Below, piece by piece: positions 5,906 to 7,268 of a stretch of DNA of 7,268 nt. A program made the translations under genes and the position numbers. Positions within the stretch are counted from its first letter, which is position 1; every line of letters begins with the position of its first letter. Under the pieces are notes generated by a model. That model worked only from the letters and a program-made list of their open reading frames with translations. It was not told the DNA's origin and ran no database searches. Location: the NCBI GenBank assembly GCA_038329895.1, contig JBBQNM010000085.1, positions 1 to 7,268 on the forward strand. Direction: 5' to 3'. This DNA comes from Mayfieldus sp038329895 (GTDB lineage Bacteria > Actinomycetota > Thermoleophilia > Solirubrobacterales > 70-9).

Positions 5906-5937
5906 CCGTTTCTCGTTCCTCGTTGCTCGTTCCTCGG
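5906..5937 (+). repeat. Heptanucleotide repeat array, copy 2 (unit TCGTTCC)
   Basis: Four consecutive units, CCGTTTC, TCGTTCC, TCGTTGC and TCGTTCC, are followed by TCGG, the same terminal tetranucleotide as copy 1. The array fills nearly half of the 67-bp gap between the divergent GST-like and coaX genes, and lies between their two candidate -10 elements, where both -35 regions would be. If coaX were started at the in-frame ATG of 5889, this array would be translated too. Confidence 0.85.
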
Positions 5938-5950
5938 GTGCAGGGATAAT
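5923..5950 (+). promoter_or_regulatory. Candidate promoter of coaX
   Basis: GATAAT (5945-5950) matches five of six -10 consensus bases and ends seven bases before the GTG at 5958, predicting an essentially leaderless transcript. TTGCTC (5923-5928), 16 bp upstream, keeps the TTG of the -35 box and is made of repeat copy 2 sequence. Its position argues against the longer reading frame that begins at 5889. Confidence 0.5.
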
Positions 5951-5957
5951 CGGCGCG

Positions 5958-6722
5958 GTGCTGCTCGCAATCGACGTAGGCAACACGCAGACCCACATCG
6001 GCGCCTTCGACGGTGCCGAGCTGGTCGAGCACTGGCGCTTCGGCACCGACGCCGAGGCGACCGCCGACGAGCTGGCGATCCGGGTCGCCAGCGTCCTCGA
6101 GCTGCGCCGCCTGACCCTGGAGGCGATCGACGGCTCGATCGTCTCCTCGGTCGTTCCCGAGCTGACACCCGAATACGCGCAGATGGCCAGCCGCTACCTG
6201 GAAGCGCGTTACCTCAGCGTCGTCCCCGGTATCAAAACCGGGATCGCGATCCGCATGGACAACCCGCATGAGCTGGGCGCGGATCGGCTCGTCAACGCGG
6301 TTGCCGCCTACGACCGCTTCGGCGGCCCCTGCGCGGTGGTCGACTTCGGGACCGCGATCACCTTCGACGCGATCTCGGGTCAGGGCGAGTACCTCGGCGG
6401 GGTGATCGGGCCCGGCGTCCGGGTCTCGATGGAGGCGCTCACCGAGCGCGCCGCGAGGCTTCCCAAGGTGGAGCTCGCCGAGCCCGCCGGGGTGATTGGC
6501 AAGACCACCCAGGCGAGCATGCAGTCGGGGATGATCTACGGCTTCGCTGGCGCGGTCGACTCGATCGCCCGCCGGCTGGTCGTCGAGCTGGGCGAGGAGA
6601 CGCGCTTCATCGCCACCGGGGGCGGCGCCGAGGTGATCGTCCCCCACTGCGAGATGGTCGACGAGATCGACGACCTGCTGACGCTGACTGGGCTCCGTTT
6701 GGTTTGGGAGCTCAATGCCTAG
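5958..6722 (+). CDS. coaX: Type III pantothenate kinase
   Basis: CoaX phosphorylates pantothenate with ATP to 4'-phosphopantothenate, the first committed step of CoA synthesis. It belongs to the ASKHA fold and normally needs a monovalent cation. From the GTG start the protein has 254 residues, typical for the family, and begins MLLAIDVGNTQTHIGAF as expected. Landmarks are the phosphate-1 loop DVGNT (6-10), the substrate/catalytic segment GADRLVNAVAA (107-117) with Asp109 as the likely base, the phosphate-2 loop VVDFGTAITFD (127-137), GGVIGPGVRVSMEAL (147-161), GKTTQASMQSGMIYG (181-195) and the adenosine loop ATGGGAE (219-225). The in-frame ATG at 5889 would add 23 residues encoded largely by repeat copy 2 and is rejected. 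The last codons overlap the start of the dus gene by eight bases, so the two are probably one transcript. Confidence 0.95.
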   Translation: MLLAIDVGNTQTHIGAFDGAELVEHWRFGTDAEATADELAIRVASVLELRRLTLEAIDGSIVSSVVPELTPEYAQMASRYLEARYLSVVPGIKTGIAIRMDNPHELGADRLVNAVAAYDRFGGPCAVVDFGTAITFDAISGQGEYLGGVIGPGVRVSMEALTERAARLPKVELAEPAGVIGKTTQASMQSGMIYGFAGAVDSIARRLVVELGEETRFIATGGGAEVIVPHCEMVDEIDDLLTLTGLRLVWELNA

Positions 6723-7268
6723 CACCGAGCACCGAGGAACGAGGAACGAGGAACGCGTCCCTCTTACGGACCCATTCTCCATCGGCAACGTCCGCATCGC
6801 CAATCGTGTCCTCCTCGCCCCCCTGGCCGGGATCGGCAACTGGTTCGTGCGCCTCCAGGCACGCCGCCACGGGGCCGGGTTGGCGGTCTCCGAGATGGTC
6901 TCCAGCTTCGGCCTGCATTACCGAAACGAACGCACGATGCGCGAGCTGATGCGCATCCACCCCGACGAGCACCCGGTCTCGGTGCAGCTCTTCGGGCACG
7001 ACCCCGACGTGATGCGCTCGGGGGCGGAGATCGCCGCCGAGGCCGGCGCCGACCTGATCGACATCAACATGGGCTGCCCGGTCCGCAAGGTGCTGAAGAC
7101 CGGGGCCGGGGCGGCGCTGCTCCACGATCGCGAGCTGGCCCTCGGGCTCGCCCGCGGGGCGATCGAGGGCGGCGGGGTCCCGGTGACCGTGAAGCTGCGC
7201 TCGGGCCTGGAGCCGGGCGACCGCTCCGGATTCGACCTCGCCGTGGCGCTGGTCGAGGAGGCCGGCGT
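6715..7268 (+). CDS. dusB: tRNA-dihydrouridine synthase, DusB/NifR3-like (3' end outside window)
   Basis: Dus enzymes use FMN and NADPH to reduce specific uridines in tRNA. The first 184 codons are present, covering about half of a typical 330-350-residue protein. Family segments are PFSIGNVRIANRVLLAPLAG, GAGLAVSEMVSS, VSVQLFGHDPDVM, ADLIDINMGCPVRKVLKTGAG with the catalytic Cys121, and VPVTVKLRSG. The usual APMAGVTD segment reads APLAGIGNWFVRLQ, a small departure. The only in-frame start before the conserved core is the ATG at 6715, overlapping the coaX stop by eight bases, which suggests translational coupling. The consequence is that residues 3-14 (STEHRGTRNEER) are encoded by heptamer repeat copy 3. 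The DusB assignment within the Dus family rests on the GCPVRKV and KTGAG segments and is fairly sure; the C-terminal RNA-binding domain lies outside the window. Confidence 0.92.
   Translation, partial: MPSTEHRGTRNEERVPLTDPFSIGNVRIANRVLLAPLAGIGNWFVRLQARRHGAGLAVSEMVSSFGLHYRNERTMRELMRIHPDEHPVSVQLFGHDPDVMRSGAEIAAEAGADLIDINMGCPVRKVLKTGAGAALLHDRELALGLARGAIEGGGVPVTVKLRSGLEPGDRSGFDLAVALVEEAG
6722..6756 (-). repeat. Heptanucleotide repeat array, copy 3 (inverted), inside the start of dusB
   Basis: Five contiguous 7-nt units read forward as GCACCGA, GCACCGA, GGAACGA, GGAACGA and GGAACGC; GGAACGA is the reverse complement of the TCGTTCC unit of copies 1 and 2. The array starts on the last base of the coaX stop codon. 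Its 35 bases lie wholly within the dus reading frame, encoding most of residues 3-14. Two unit variants (TCGTTCC-type and TCGGTGC-type) are present, each repeated. Confidence 0.88.

Noticed and set aside
5889..5957. Upstream ATG for coaX adding 23 residues
   Set aside because: The extra residues are mostly repeat-encoded, the family normally starts at the MLLAIDVGNT position, and a good -10 element lies within the extension.
4871..6271. 466-residue open frame on the plus strand
   Set aside because: Arg-rich composition, antisense to the GST-like gene and out of frame with coaX; high GC makes long stop-free shadows common.
639..6756. CRISPR array as explanation of the heptamer repeats
   Set aside because: Units are 7 bp, contiguous without spacers, and the three arrays are kilobases apart with no cas genes.
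4959..6839. 626-residue open frame on the minus strand
   Set aside because: It is a Gly/Arg/Asp-rich shadow of coaX and the GST-like gene in the wrong phase, with no recognisable domain.

Overview
This is a high-GC bacterial chromosome segment built around folate and pantothenate/CoA cofactor genes. The gene set (ftsH, folP-folB-folK, a type III pantothenate kinase and a DusB-type tRNA dihydrouridine synthase), the strong C/G third-position bias and the lack of Shine-Dalgarno sequences, with -10-like hexamers 6-8 nt before several start codons, suggest an actinobacterium. Thermoleophilia/Solirubrobacterales-like is my best guess, as inference only. No rRNA, tRNA, CRISPR array, transposase or phage gene is visible.

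Layout. 2-616 (+): C-terminal third of FtsH, entering from the left. 646-987 (+): small lipoprotein of unknown function. 1069-1878 (+): secreted protein of unknown function with visibly lower GC. 1923-2993 (-): membrane-bound GGDEF diguanylate cyclase with a product-inhibition site, divergent from folP. 3058-4860 (+): folP, folB and folK, three steps of dihydrofolate synthesis. 4887-5132 (+): 81-residue unknown protein, probably leaderless. 5129-5890 (-): glutathione-S-transferase-like protein, convergent with the small gene (stops share one CTAG) and divergent from coaX. 5958-6722 (+): coaX, first step of CoA synthesis. 6715-7268 (+): start of a dusB-type gene, overlapping the end of coaX and running off the right edge.

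How the genes fit together. FolP, FolK and FolB supply the pterin branch of folate synthesis and CoaX feeds CoA synthesis. FtsH and Dus are housekeeping proteins that often lie near such cofactor genes. The lipoprotein, secreted protein and cyclase separate ftsH from folP, and the small gene plus GST-like gene separate folK from coaX, so a conserved backbone appears to carry two accessory insertions. No folE lies between ftsH and folP.

The most unusual feature is a dispersed heptanucleotide repeat (unit TCGTTCC, reverse complement GGAACGA) in three short imperfect arrays at 639-677, 5906-5937 and 6722-6756. Each sits at a gene start. Two appear to be translated: one supplies the front of the lipoprotein signal peptide, the other the first residues of Dus. 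The third fills the space between the divergent GST-like and coaX promoters. I see no clearly new multi-gene system; these repeats and the leaderless-promoter pattern are the observations most worth following.
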